Below, in pieces: positions 1 through 7,539 of a stretch of DNA of 64,000 nucleotides (within the stretch, counting starts at the first letter, position 1; every line of letters begins with the position of its first letter). Below the pieces are notes generated by a model. The model did no database searches and was not told the origin of the DNA. It was given only the letters and a program-made list of their open reading frames with translations. This stretch comes from Algoriphagus lacus (GTDB taxonomy: Bacteria > Bacteroidota > Bacteroidia > Cytophagales > Cyclobacteriaceae). The DNA lies in the NCBI RefSeq assembly GCF_003583985.1, contig NZ_QXML01000001.1, forward strand, positions 744,001-808,000. Reading direction: 5' to 3'. A program made the position numbers and the translations under genes.

Positions 1-91
1 TTCTGAGCCGTGCCCTTCAAGGTTTCTCTTTGCTTCTTTAAGTTTCTGATTTTCATTTTTACTAGGAACCGCCAGCTGTATCCAAGGTGAT

Positions 92-100
92 GTTGTGTCC
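92..100 (-). repeat. 3' end repeat of cassette 3 (start of a third attC-like site)
   Basis: The minus strand reads GGACACAAC here, a perfect 9-nt complement of the cassette start GTTGTGTCC at 814-822, about 30 nt past the stop of the lipoprotein gene. The rest of its folded site should run toward and beyond base 1; no partner arm is visible in the remaining bases. Confidence 0.55.
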
Positions 101-128
101 TGCCTTTCCCTTTTACTTTACTTAATCA

Positions 129-785
129 TTAATCTATATCTGGAATTTCAGGTGCTCTTATGCTTGGATAGCCAAACCAAATTGTGTTACCTCCTACACT
201 ACTTCTACTCGTTATTATTCCACACTTAAACATTATATGCGAAAATGACAATTGAAGAAAATATTCATCTTCTTTAAATTCCATATACTTAACAGTTTCA
301 TTATTTCCGAAATCCTTCATGAAATCCTTCAAATCTAACTTTGAAGCTAATACTTCAATTCTTTCTTTACTTGGGTATTCGTTAAAGCTTATGTTTTCAA
401 GTGCTTTTCTTTCTTTAAATTCAAAAATTCTCTTTGAGTTGCCCAAAATCAAACTGTCAATAAACTGTGAACTTTTGAGGTCGTAACCCATTCCAAATTC
501 ATGGTGCATAGCACCAGATAAAAGAGGGGCTTCGGAACAAATTTCTTTTATTTCTCCCGTGTTTAAATTTTTCGCAATGAATACAAGGTAGCTAGGAGAT
601 GATGAATCTCCATTTTTGTAGGCAATTTCAAATAACTTATTTCTAACAGAGTCATTCCCCAGATTATAAACAACATTCGGTATTTCAACTTTTGCCTTTT
701 CTATATTATTACCTGATTCTTTTCTTCCACAAGAATAGATTATTACCAAAATCAAAAGTCCTAATATTTTGGCATTCCTATTCAT
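129..785 (-). CDS. Cassette-borne hypothetical lipoprotein (218 aa)
   Basis: I do not recognise the family. The N-terminus is a lipoprotein signal: Asn/Arg/Lys, a hydrophobic stretch of about 11 residues, then the lipobox IYSC with Cys19 as the lipidated residue. The rest is a soluble, charged, AT-rich-encoded protein with no motif I can name, so it should be anchored in a membrane facing the periplasm or outside. It is the sole gene of predicted cassette 3. Its ATG lies about 36 nt inside the cassette start, with no recognisable -33/-7 promoter, so expression may depend on read-through. The start is the first in-frame Met before the signal peptide. Confidence 0.75.
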   Translation of the reverse strand: MNRNAKILGLLILVIIYSCGRKESGNNIEKAKVEIPNVVYNLGNDSVRNKLFEIAYKNGDSSSPSYLVFIAKNLNTGEIKEICSEAPLLSGAMHHEFGMGYDLKSSQFIDSLILGNSKRIFEFKERKALENISFNEYPSKERIEVLASKLDLKDFMKDFGNNETVKYMEFKEDEYFLQLSFSHIMFKCGIITSRSSVGGNTIWFGYPSIRAPEIPDID

Positions 786-813
786 ATTTGTTGTTCAGGT
801 TTTATTTAGGGTT

Positions 814-951
814 GGACACAACGTTCCGCCGCTTCTCGTCAGTTGCGAACTTCGGAACGAATTATTTTCTGTTAAAGATAAAAATTCTTGCGAAACGTGA
901 ACGTGAACTTACCACATAATTCGCAATTGCGAGAAACGGCTGTTAGCAGTA
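814..951 (-). repeat. attC-like recombination site between cassettes 2 and 3
   Basis: Plus-strand order: GGACACAAC (814-822), 5-nt spacer GTTCC, stem GCCGCTTCTCG (828-838), unpaired T839, second stem CAGTTGCGAA (840-849), loop, then TTCGCAATTG (920-929), CGAGAAACGGC (930-940), 1-nt spacer T and GTTAGCAGTA (942-951). The two stems pair over 21 positions with two wobble or mismatch positions and one bulged base. Bulged base, asymmetric spacers and a GTT at the edge parallel integron attC sites, though the outer 7-mers do not fit the classic GTTRRRY consensus. Whether it recombines is inference. Confidence 0.68.
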
Positions 952-958
952 GCCTTTT

Positions 959-1405
959 TTATTCTATTTTTACTTCTCCACGCATATTTAAAATCTTATT
1001 ATATTCAAACCCTACGTCAAAACAATTTGGCTTATTATAAAAATCTATTAAGGTTGGAATTCCATTCTTGTCTTCAGGAAACTTAGTTCCAAATTTAAAT
1101 CTTATTGAATCTAATTTGTTTTCTAAAACAGTCACACCATCATTTATTATTTCCCATTCATACTTATTAGTTTTCCAGCGTCCAACAAGCTCATCATTGT
1201 TGTTCATAGGAGTAGAACTCAAATCAACTTTTACATAATTTTTTTCAGGAACTTCTTCACAATCTCCATTAATGATATATCTAATATTTCCATCACTTAT
1301 TATAGTTATCGATTGTTTTTTATCGTTTGAATATAATGTGTAGCGATGATCATTGCTGCAACTAGCTAAAAATAAAAGAGCAAAAATCAGATAGTGTTTT
1401 TTCAT
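959..1405 (-). CDS. Cassette-borne hypothetical lipoprotein (148 aa)
   Basis: Family not recognised. The first 16 residues form a lipoprotein signal (KKH, hydrophobic core, LASC with Cys16). The mature part is a small, probably beta-rich domain with two or three further cysteines and no catalytic motif I can see. It is the only gene of predicted cassette 2 (822-1444), with about 39 nt between the cassette start and the ATG and no promoter signature. Its stop lies just before the folded site at 814-951, the usual place for an attC site in a gene cassette. Confidence 0.75.
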   Translation of the reverse strand: MKKHYLIFALLFLASCSNDHRYTLYSNDKKQSITIISDGNIRYIINGDCEEVPEKNYVKVDLSSTPMNNNDELVGRWKTNKYEWEIINDGVTVLENKLDSIRFKFGTKFPEDKNGIPTLIDFYNKPNCFDVGFEYNKILNMRGEVKIE

Positions 1406-1435
1406 GAGTTTTTTTTCTGAGTCGTGTAGAAAGGT

Positions 1436-1572
1436 TACTGCTAACGTTTTCGGGCTTTGCGTTCGGGATGGATTCGGAGCACAAAACTGTCAACCTGCAC
1501 TACACTTGAATAGAAGCACAAAGCTCCAAGTTTGCACTTCACCCCGCATGACGCAAAACCCGTGTTAGCGGT
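1436..1572 (-). repeat. attC-like recombination site between cassettes 1 and 2
   Basis: Plus-strand order: TACTGCTAAC (1436-1445), 5-nt spacer GTTTT, stem CGGGCTTTGCGT (1451-1462), inner structure including GGAGC (1476-1480) with GCTCC (1523-1527), then ACGCAAAACCCG (1551-1562), 1-nt spacer T and GTTAGCGGT (1564-1572). The main stem pairs 11 of 12 positions. The layout (5-nt spacer one side, single T the other) is the same as at 814-951 although the stem sequences are unrelated, which points to recognition of shape rather than sequence. Confidence 0.7.
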
Positions 1573-1585
1573 TCGGCTTTCTTCT

Positions 1586-2170
1586 TTAGTCAGCTTGGTG
1601 TATCCACACATATTTTCTATCTATGAATGTTATTAGTCCGCCACCAACTTCGTCAGCACCTAAAACTATTGAAGGATTTTGAAGTTTCACATCTTTACTT
1701 CCTAAAACGTCACCATCTTCTGTAAATGTTGTTTCACTTGTTTCTTTGTCTTCAACTAATCCCCAATAGTCAACCCAATCGAATTCTGTCATATGTGCGA
1801 ATTGTTTACCGAAACCAATCTTTACTACTTCGTTTGTCTGTCCGTGTTTGATTATAATTCCTGAATTTTGATTTTCTTTCTTATAAAATGCTTTGTCCAA
1901 AATTCCGTCTCCGTTAAAGTCAGCAGTTATTGTGTCTGTCAGTTTATAAAGTGCTGCTTTTTCAAATCCATTTAAAGATTGTTTTCTATACTCTTCGGTC
2001 TGATTTTCGTCTGTGATGGTTTGTCTCGTAATTTGTTTATTGTCTAAAATGGTTGTGTCCGAAACTTTGTCAGTGATTGTGTCTTTAGAGATATTAGAAT
2101 TCTGTTCAGAATTGGTTTGTCCGCAACCTGTTAAAATTAAAAATGTCAATATGTAGATTATCTGTTTCAT
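1586..2170 (-). CDS. Cassette-borne lipoprotein with an FG-GAP/VCBS-like segment (194 aa)
   Basis: A lipoprotein signal ends at LTGC (Cys16). A low-complexity Thr/Asn/Asp-rich linker follows to about residue 60, then a globular part containing DFNGDGILDKAFY, the Asp/Asn-rich calcium-loop pattern of FG-GAP/VCBS repeats, followed by a stretch resembling 'reports of stored quantity' proteins seen in Bacteroidota. Function unknown; it is probably surface or periplasmic. It is the first cassette after the recombinase, with only about 25 nt between the cassette start and the ATG, and would be expressed only by read-through from the recombinase unless the site itself carries a promoter. Confidence 0.75.
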   Translation of the reverse strand: MKQIIYILTFLILTGCGQTNSEQNSNISKDTITDKVSDTTILDNKQITRQTITDENQTEEYRKQSLNGFEKAALYKLTDTITADFNGDGILDKAFYKKENQNSGIIIKHGQTNEVVKIGFGKQFAHMTEFDWVDYWGLVEDKETSETTFTEDGDVLGSKDVKLQNPSIVLGADEVGGGLITFIDRKYVWIHQAD

Positions 2171-2187
2171 TGTCGTCTTTTAAGCTG

Positions 2188-2280
2188 ACCGCTAACTTGT
2201 TTATTTGCGCCATAAACTTGCGCTTATAATTCTATTTTGGATGGCTAAGCGCCATAAAACGCCAAAATCAGTGGCGGTTA
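2188..2280 (-). repeat. Recombinase-proximal attachment site (attI-like or degenerate attC)
   Basis: The block begins at plus-strand ACCGCTAAC (2188-2196), the 5' end of cassette 1, and ends in GGCGGTTA (2273-2280), six bases from the recombinase stop. Between them an imperfect inverted repeat includes a 7-bp core, GCGCTTA (2219-2225) with TAAGCGC (2236-2242), whose arms pair only partly. Its position directly after the recombinase gene and its poorer symmetry than the other two sites suggest the resident attachment site. That assignment is inference. Confidence 0.5.
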
Positions 2281-2285
2281 TTTTT

Positions 2286-3392
2286 TTATAATTCATCGAA
2301 GGGTGATTTGATTTGTTGGAGGCTTCTTGTAGAAACGTGGGTATATATTTCAGTTGTTTTGCTGCTTTGGTGCCCCAAAAGTTCCTGAATAAATCTAAGA
2401 TCGGTTCCACCTTCCAATAAATGAGTGGCATAACTATGACGAAGCCAGTGTAAAGACGGTTTCCTTTTGATACCTGATTTCTCCACCGCCTGTTTTAATA
2501 CATTCTCCAGACTTTTGGCTGAGTAGGGCTTTCCTTCCATGCTTCCTTCAAACAAGTACACCTTTGGCCTTTCGGATTTGTAGTACGCTCTCAGCATTTC
2601 TATTGTCTTTTCGCTGATTGGAACTAGCCGGTCTTTCGCTCCCTTGGCTTGGTTGATCCGCAGGAGTCCCCGCTTGGAATCCACATCTGCAAGTTTCAGG
2701 TTGAGCAGTTCTGATCTTCTGAGTCCACAGGCATAGATTAGGCTAAGCATAGTCTTATGTTTGATATTTTTATGGGCTTGAAGGATTGCTTTCACTTTTT
2801 CTTTACTTAGGACATGGGGTAAAATTCTCGGCTTCTTGGGCCGTTCGACCTGGGTTGGCTCGAGTTTTCGCTTCAGTTTAGTCGAAAAATAGAGCTTTAC
2901 AGCATTGATCACCTGGGATTGAAACGCAACCGAGTATTTTCTCCTAAGAATATAATTTTGATGAAAGTTTTCCAAGTCTTCAGTTGTGATTTCTTCAGGA
3001 TTTTTATTCCTCATAAATCGGAAAAAAAGGCTGAGGCTTTGGCTATAGGTCTTCACGGTCGACTCGGCATAGCGACGGTTTTGCATCCATTCGCCAAACT
3101 TTTGGATTTCCTGTTCCAAATTCGGACTCAAATCGGGGAATTTTGCTGGCAGCTCCTCAGGAAGAATCTTTCGAAAGCCCGAAAGATCCAAGTTGGCTTT
3201 GCCTTGGAAAAGGTGCTTTATCCGAACCAGAAGGCCATCTTGGTAGGGAAGAATCCAGGCTTTTCTCCTTCCATTCCATACCGCTCCGGGGAGAGTTTTG
3301 ACCAGCTCCTTCAATTGGTGGTCAAATCCAAACTCTAGCAAGACAAGCCCTTGCTTTTTCCAAATGCCGCTTTTTACAAAAATCGTTTTCAT
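2286..3392 (-). CDS. Tyrosine recombinase next to the cassette array (368 aa)
   Basis: Site-specific tyrosine recombinase that would cut and rejoin DNA through a 3'-phosphotyrosine. Catalytic set visible: Arg225 in GLRRSE, Lys250 in AKGAKDR, His315 and Arg318 in HWLRH, His341 in LGHQ, nucleophile Tyr350 in EIYTHV. Residues about 95-180 look like the SAM-like core-binding domain. Residues 1-90 form an extra N-terminal domain with the pattern LPGAVWN..RKAWILPY, which I associate with Bacteroidota recombinases and which resembles HARP-type modules. The extra helix that marks integron IntI enzymes (between the Lys region and HxxR) is absent, so this is XerC/D-like rather than canonical IntI. It reads toward the array and its stop abuts the first attachment site. 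Confidence 0.9.
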   Translation of the reverse strand: MKTIFVKSGIWKKQGLVLLEFGFDHQLKELVKTLPGAVWNGRRKAWILPYQDGLLVRIKHLFQGKANLDLSGFRKILPEELPAKFPDLSPNLEQEIQKFGEWMQNRRYAESTVKTYSQSLSLFFRFMRNKNPEEITTEDLENFHQNYILRRKYSVAFQSQVINAVKLYFSTKLKRKLEPTQVERPKKPRILPHVLSKEKVKAILQAHKNIKHKTMLSLIYACGLRRSELLNLKLADVDSKRGLLRINQAKGAKDRLVPISEKTIEMLRAYYKSERPKVYLFEGSMEGKPYSAKSLENVLKQAVEKSGIKRKPSLHWLRHSYATHLLEGGTDLRFIQELLGHQSSKTTEIYTHVSTRSLQQIKSPFDEL

Positions 3393-3460
3393 GCTATAGC
3401 TAAAAGTGGATATAAGCTAAAAAAATAGGGTGAAGAAAATAACAGAAAGGCTGTTTAGTT

Positions 3461-4120
3461 TTAGAAATTAAGAATCAAATTCGGATCCGGGCAATTTTCT
3501 CGGTAAAACTCCAAATCCTTTTCCGCTGCCACTCCCGGATAATCCCCCCAGTTTCCGCCCATATCCCACATCAATTGAAAGTGGAGATGGGGTGGCCAAT
3601 CTCCGTTTTCCGGGAAAGGTCCAACATGACACAGGATTTCTCCAGCTTGGAAAAATTTTCCGACTTCCAGATTTTCCAGATCACTACGGAAAAGATGTCC
3701 AAAGAGTGAGAAGAGCTTTTTCCCTTGAATCTCATGCTCCAAAATGATCGTCGGTCCATAGTTGCCAAAGCCTGCGTTGTCCTGAAAGCTATGGATTTTA
3801 CCAGTAAAGGGAACAAAAACCTCTGCTCCTGCCTCAGTCCAGATATCTACTCCCAAATGTATATTTCGAAAGTTTGATTCTCCTGTTGCGAAGACCTCAC
3901 TCCGGCGGTAGATCGCTCTTTTCTCCAGGTAGCCCCCAATTCCATACTTTTTTCTCGCCTGATTTAATTTTCCAAAAACATAACGGTCGAAGGCTGATGT
4001 GTTACTCAGATCAACCGCCTCCAACTCCTGATTAGCGGCTGTAAAATCCAGTGAAAGTGTATTTTCTGTTGTCAGTTTTTCTCCCATTACAGGAAAAAAC
4101 TCAAATGTATTCCAGTTCAT
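3461..4120 (-). CDS. M23 (LytM-type) metallopeptidase domain protein (219 aa)
   Basis: Zinc peptidase fold of family M23, enzymes that usually cut peptidoglycan cross-bridges. Ligand motifs: HLGVD (His88, Asp92) and PHLHF (His178, His180), with a conserved GDYPGVA...CPDPNLIL tail. There is no signal peptide or membrane segment, so a cytoplasmic location is predicted, odd for a wall hydrolase. The tail and the segment YGPTIILEH match, from memory, the M23 module found inside large phosphotransferase-M23-aminotransferase fusion proteins; here the module stands alone. Its substrate may therefore not be peptidoglycan. It is transcribed away from carB and toward the recombinase. Confidence 0.85.
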   Translation of the reverse strand: MNWNTFEFFPVMGEKLTTENTLSLDFTAANQELEAVDLSNTSAFDRYVFGKLNQARKKYGIGGYLEKRAIYRRSEVFATGESNFRNIHLGVDIWTEAGAEVFVPFTGKIHSFQDNAGFGNYGPTIILEHEIQGKKLFSLFGHLFRSDLENLEVGKFFQAGEILCHVGPFPENGDWPPHLHFQLMWDMGGNWGDYPGVAAEKDLEFYRENCPDPNLILNF

Positions 4121-4245
4121 TCTGTGAAATTATTAAATCAAAATTGATAATTCCGACCTGAGAATTTGTATGGTTGATTTTCACTTTTTTCCTAGCTCTT
4201 TTCCCAAATCTCCAAGTTAATCCTTCCCCCTTCGGATTATTTTTC

Positions 4246-4253
4246 TAATTTTG
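4246..4253 (+). promoter_or_regulatory. Probable -7 box upstream of carB
   Basis: TAATTTTG fits the Bacteroidota -7 consensus TAnnTTTG and lies 47 nt before the carB ATG. No clear -33 TTG is seen at the right spacing. Confidence 0.4.
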
Positions 4254-4300
4254 CGCCAATTTGGACGTAAGTATTTTATCTCTCCCTATCCCACCTCGAA

Positions 4301-7120
4301 ATGCCTAAAGACAGTAGCATCAAGCACGTTCTCATCATCGGTTCAGGTCCCATCGTCATTGGTCAAGCTTGCGAATTTGACTATGCAGGCTCTCAGGCAG
4401 CTCGTTCCCTTCGTGAAGAAGGTATTATAGTAACGCTGATCAACTCGAATCCGGCTACGATTATGACCGACCCGGTCACCGCAGATAATGTGTACCTGCT
4501 TCCTCTGGATAAGAAATCCATCAAGAAAATATTAACTGATCATCCCGATATTGATGCGGTTTTACCTACCATGGGAGGGCAGACGGCTCTTAACCTGGCC
4601 ATCGACTGCGACAAGGCAGGTATTTGGGAAAAGTTTGGAGTGCGCATGATCGGTGTGGATATCGCAGCGATCGATACTGCCGAAAACCGCGAAAAATTCA
4701 AAGCGCTGATGGAAGAGATCGGCGTTGGGGTGTGCAAAGGAGACACAGCCACTTCTTTCCTTCAGGGTAAAGAAATCGCACAGGAGATAGGATTTCCTCT
4801 GATTATTCGTGCTTCTTACACCCTTGGTGGTGCAGGTGGAGCATTTGTTGAAAAAGAAGAAGATTTTGAGAAATATCTTGTGGCGGGACTTCAAGCTTCC
4901 CCCGTTCATGAAGTGCTAATCGAGCAAAGCATCATGGGCTGGAAGGAATACGAGCTGGAAGTGATGCGGGACAATATCGGCAACATGATTGTGATCTGTT
5001 CCATTGAAAATTTTGATCCTTGCGGAGTGCACACGGGAGATTCGATCACTGTAGCGCCTGCCTTGACCCTTCCTGATACAGTGTATCAGCAAATGAGAAA
5101 TCACGCGATCAAGATGATGAACAGCATCGGGAACTTTGCCGGTGGTTGCAATGTGCAGTTTGCTGTAAGTCCTGACAACAAGACCATCATCGGGATTGAG
5201 ATTAACCCTCGGGTATCGAGATCGTCAGCTTTGGCATCTAAAGCTACCGGATATCCCATCGCCAAGGTGGCTGCCAAGCTTGCTATCGGGTACAACCTCG
5301 ATGAGCTGAGCAACTCGATCACCAAGACCACCTCTGCATTCTTTGAACCTACGATCGACTACGTGATCGTGAAAATCCCTCGATGGAACTTTGACAAGTT
5401 CAAAGGCTCCGACCGCAAATTGGGATTGTCGATGAAGTCGGTAGGTGAAGTGATGGGAATCGGCCGCAACTTCCAGGAAGCCTTGCAAAAAGCTTGTCAG
5501 TCCCTTGAAATCAAGCGAAATGGACTGGGAGCTGACGGCAAAGAACTTAAAGATCAAGCTCAGATTCTTTACTCCCTTGCAAATCCGAGCTGGAACAGAT
5601 TGTTTCATATCTATGATGCTTTCAAACTCGGAATCTCTTTCCGGACAATTCATGACCTAACAAAAATCGATAAGTGGTTTCTTCGACAAATCGAAGAGTT
5701 GGTTCATTTGGAGGGGGAGATTTCCAAATATAAAATTGATACGATTCCAGTTGAATTGATGGATCTGGCTAAGAAAAAAGGCTATGCAGATCGTCAGATA
5801 GCTCACTTGTTGGATTGCTTGGAAAGCGAAGTCTTCAACAAGCGATACACAGAAATGGGAATCAAGCGGGTATACAAGCTCGTGGATACCTGTGCGGCTG
5901 AATTTGAAGCCAAGACGCCATATTACTATTCAACTTTCGGAGAAGAAAATGAATCGGTTAGGTCCGACAAGAAAAAGATTGTCGTACTGGGTTCTGGCCC
6001 AAACCGAGTCGGTCAGGGAATAGAGTTTGATTATTCATGTGTCCATGGGGTTTTGGCTGCCAAAGAATGCGGCTACGAGACCATCATGATTAATTGTAAT
6101 CCTGAGACTGTTTCTACCGATTTTGATATTGCTGATAAGCTGTACTTTGAGCCGGTCTTCTGGGAGCATATTTACGAGATCATCCTTCAGGAAAATCCAA
6201 TCGGAGTTATCGTTCAGCTTGGAGGTCAGACTGCTTTGAAACTGGCGGAAAAAATGGATAAGTACGGAATCAAAATCATCGGTACCAGCTTCGAAGCATT
6301 GGATCTGGCAGAAGATAGAGGACGATTCTCTACCTTGCTGAAAGATCTGAATGTTCCCTATCCGGAATTCGGAACGATTCACAATACCGACGAAGCACTT
6401 GAGTTGTGCAAGACCATCGGTTTCCCACTTTTGGTGCGCCCAAGCTATGTTTTGGGAGGTCAAGGGATGAAGATCGTGATCAACGAGAAAGAGCTTGAGC
6501 AGCACGTGGTCAATGTGCTGAGAGATATTCCAAACAATGAAATTCTGCTGGATCACTTCCTGGAAGGGGCGATAGAGGCAGAGGCAGATGCGATTTGTGA
6601 TGGTGAAAATGTCTACATCATCGGAATCATGCAGCACATCGAGCCTGCAGGCATTCACTCCGGTGATTCCTACGCAGTATTGCCTCCTTACAATTTGGGC
6701 GACCTTGTGATCCGTCAGATCGAAACATATACACACAAAATCGCCCTTGCACTCAAAACAGTTGGTTTGATCAATATTCAATTTGCTATTAAAAACGACA
6801 AAGTTTACATCATCGAGGCCAATCCAAGAGCTTCCCGTACCGTGCCGTTTATCTGCAAGGCCTATCAGGAACCTTATGTCAATTATGCCGTAAAGGTGAT
6901 GCTAGGGGAGAAAAAGGTGACTGACTTTGAATTCAAACCTGTGAAAAAGGGTTATGCCATCAAAGAACCTGTATTCTCTTTCCATAAATTCCCGAATGTA
7001 AACAAGGAATTGGGACCTGAAATGAAATCCACCGGTGAGGCAATTTACTTCATTGATGACCTGATGGATGATTATTTCTTGAAGATATACGCAGAGCGAA
7101 ATATCTATCTGAGTAGGTAA
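4301..7120 (+). CDS. carB: Carbamoyl-phosphate synthase large subunit, lacking the C-terminal allosteric domain
   Basis: Makes carbamoyl phosphate from bicarbonate, ammonia delivered by the glutaminase subunit, and two ATP, for pyrimidine and arginine synthesis. Two homologous ATP-grasp halves are clear: the first starts with IGSGPIVIGQACEFDYAG, the second at about residue 555 with LGSGPNRVGQGIEFDYS; glycine-rich loops SYTLGG and PSYVLGGQG mark the ATP sites. The protein is 939 residues against about 1070 in E. coli and ends soon after the second carbamate-phosphorylating half, so the MGS-like domain that binds UMP and ornithine in E. coli is missing. carA is not in the window. The start is the first Met before the conserved N-terminus. 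Confidence 0.96.
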   Translation: MPKDSSIKHVLIIGSGPIVIGQACEFDYAGSQAARSLREEGIIVTLINSNPATIMTDPVTADNVYLLPLDKKSIKKILTDHPDIDAVLPTMGGQTALNLAIDCDKAGIWEKFGVRMIGVDIAAIDTAENREKFKALMEEIGVGVCKGDTATSFLQGKEIAQEIGFPLIIRASYTLGGAGGAFVEKEEDFEKYLVAGLQASPVHEVLIEQSIMGWKEYELEVMRDNIGNMIVICSIENFDPCGVHTGDSITVAPALTLPDTVYQQMRNHAIKMMNSIGNFAGGCNVQFAVSPDNKTIIGIEINPRVSRSSALASKATGYPIAKVAAKLAIGYNLDELSNSITKTTSAFFEPTIDYVIVKIPRWNFDKFKGSDRKLGLSMKSVGEVMGIGRNFQEALQKACQSLEIKRNGLGADGKELKDQAQILYSLANPSWNRLFHIYDAFKLGISFRTIHDLTKIDKWFLRQIEELVHLEGEISKYKIDTIPVELMDLAKKKGYADRQIAHLLDCLESEVFNKRYTEMGIKRVYKLVDTCAAEFEAKTPYYYSTFGEENESVRSDKKKIVVLGSGPNRVGQGIEFDYSCVHGVLAAKECGYETIMINCNPETVSTDFDIADKLYFEPVFWEHIYEIILQENPIGVIVQLGGQTALKLAEKMDKYGIKIIGTSFEALDLAEDRGRFSTLLKDLNVPYPEFGTIHNTDEALELCKTIGFPLLVRPSYVLGGQGMKIVINEKELEQHVVNVLRDIPNNEILLDHFLEGAIEAEADAICDGENVYIIGIMQHIEPAGIHSGDSYAVLPPYNLGDLVIRQIETYTHKIALALKTVGLINIQFAIKNDKVYIIEANPRASRTVPFICKAYQEPYVNYAVKVMLGEKKVTDFEFKPVKKGYAIKEPVFSFHKFPNVNKELGPEMKSTGEAIYFIDDLMDDYFLKIYAERNIYLSR

Positions 7121-7146
7121 ACCAAATCCACTAAACTTAAAAAGCA

Positions 7147-7401
7147 TTGTTCAAATTTCTTCTCATATTCCTTGGAGTGGGTTGGCTGTTGGGCCAACTC
7201 ATCCGCTATTTTCTTCGATCCAAGCTGGCTCAGTTTGCTAAGCAGGTCAATGAAGCCGCCATGGAACAGCAGCGGGCTCAAAAGCGGGCCCAATCCAAAA
7301 GCGATGTGAATGTGGATTTTGTTCCGCGTGATCAGGCGGAAAAACGGAGAAAAGACCTCGAGGGGGGGGAGTATATCGACTACGAAGAAGTGAAGGAATA
7401 A
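7147..7401 (+). CDS. DUF4834 family small membrane protein (84 aa)
   Basis: Small protein with one N-terminal membrane helix (about residues 2-24), a charged, probably helical middle and the acidic C-terminus GGEYIDYEEVKE that I recognise from the Bacteroidota DUF4834 family; function unknown. It appears to begin at TTG (7147), since no ATG lies upstream in frame after carB. Only 26 nt separate it from carB, so the two are probably co-transcribed and end at the hairpin at 7421-7459. Confidence 0.75.
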   Translation: MFKFLLIFLGVGWLLGQLIRYFLRSKLAQFAKQVNEAAMEQQRAQKRAQSKSDVNVDFVPRDQAEKRRKDLEGGEYIDYEEVKE

Positions 7402-7420
7402 TCCTTTCCCGTACTTTTAT

Positions 7421-7459
7421 CAAACAAAAGGTCTGTGTCCGCACAGACCTTTTTGTTTG
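7421..7459. terminator. Strong bidirectional-looking intrinsic terminator
   Basis: AAGGTCTGTG, loop TCCG, CACAGACCTT with flanking A-rich and T-rich runs (CAAACAAA / TTTTGTTTG). It ends the carB-DUF4834 unit and shows that in-frame start codons inside it (e.g. 7435) are not the start of the next gene. Confidence 0.88.
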
Positions 7460-7539
7460 ATGGCGGAGTTGAATTCCGCAACTTTCGGATTTTTTGGAGA
7501 CAGGCAATTTTGAAGATTTGTCATATAATTTTGAAAGCC

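Larger units (their letters stand above)
1..2195 (-). mobile_element. Integron-like gene cassette array (three cassettes, last one cut by window start)
   Basis: Read on the minus strand, three units follow the recombinase. Each holds one lipoprotein gene and ends in an imperfect hairpin site. Predicted cut points after the G of GTT place cassette 1 at 1445-2195, cassette 2 at 822-1444 and cassette 3 from 821 downward. Each unit's first bases are the reverse complement of its own 3' copy: GTTAGCGGT with ACCGCTAAC, GTTAGCAGTA with TACTGCTAAC, GTTGTGTCC with GGACACAAC. The three pairs differ from one another, as expected if each unit once closed into a circle. Leaders between cut and ATG are only about 25-40 nt, so the genes have no obvious promoters. 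The region is visibly more AT-rich than the genes after 3400. Calling it mobile is inference; the end complementarity is seen directly. Confidence 0.72.

Noticed and set aside
692..919. 75-aa plus-strand ORF across the 785 gene start and the site at 814-951
   Set aside because: It crosses the folded recombination site and the start of the lipoprotein gene on the other strand, with no coding character.
814..1572. Folded sites as ordinary intrinsic terminators or REP elements
   Set aside because: They lack U-tracts, are over 120 nt long, and their outer ends pair with the far end of the same gene unit rather than only within the site.
7435..7539. Extended N-terminus of the AraC-MGMT gene
   Set aside because: It would begin inside the terminator hairpin at 7421-7459; ATG 7540 gives the normal domain start.
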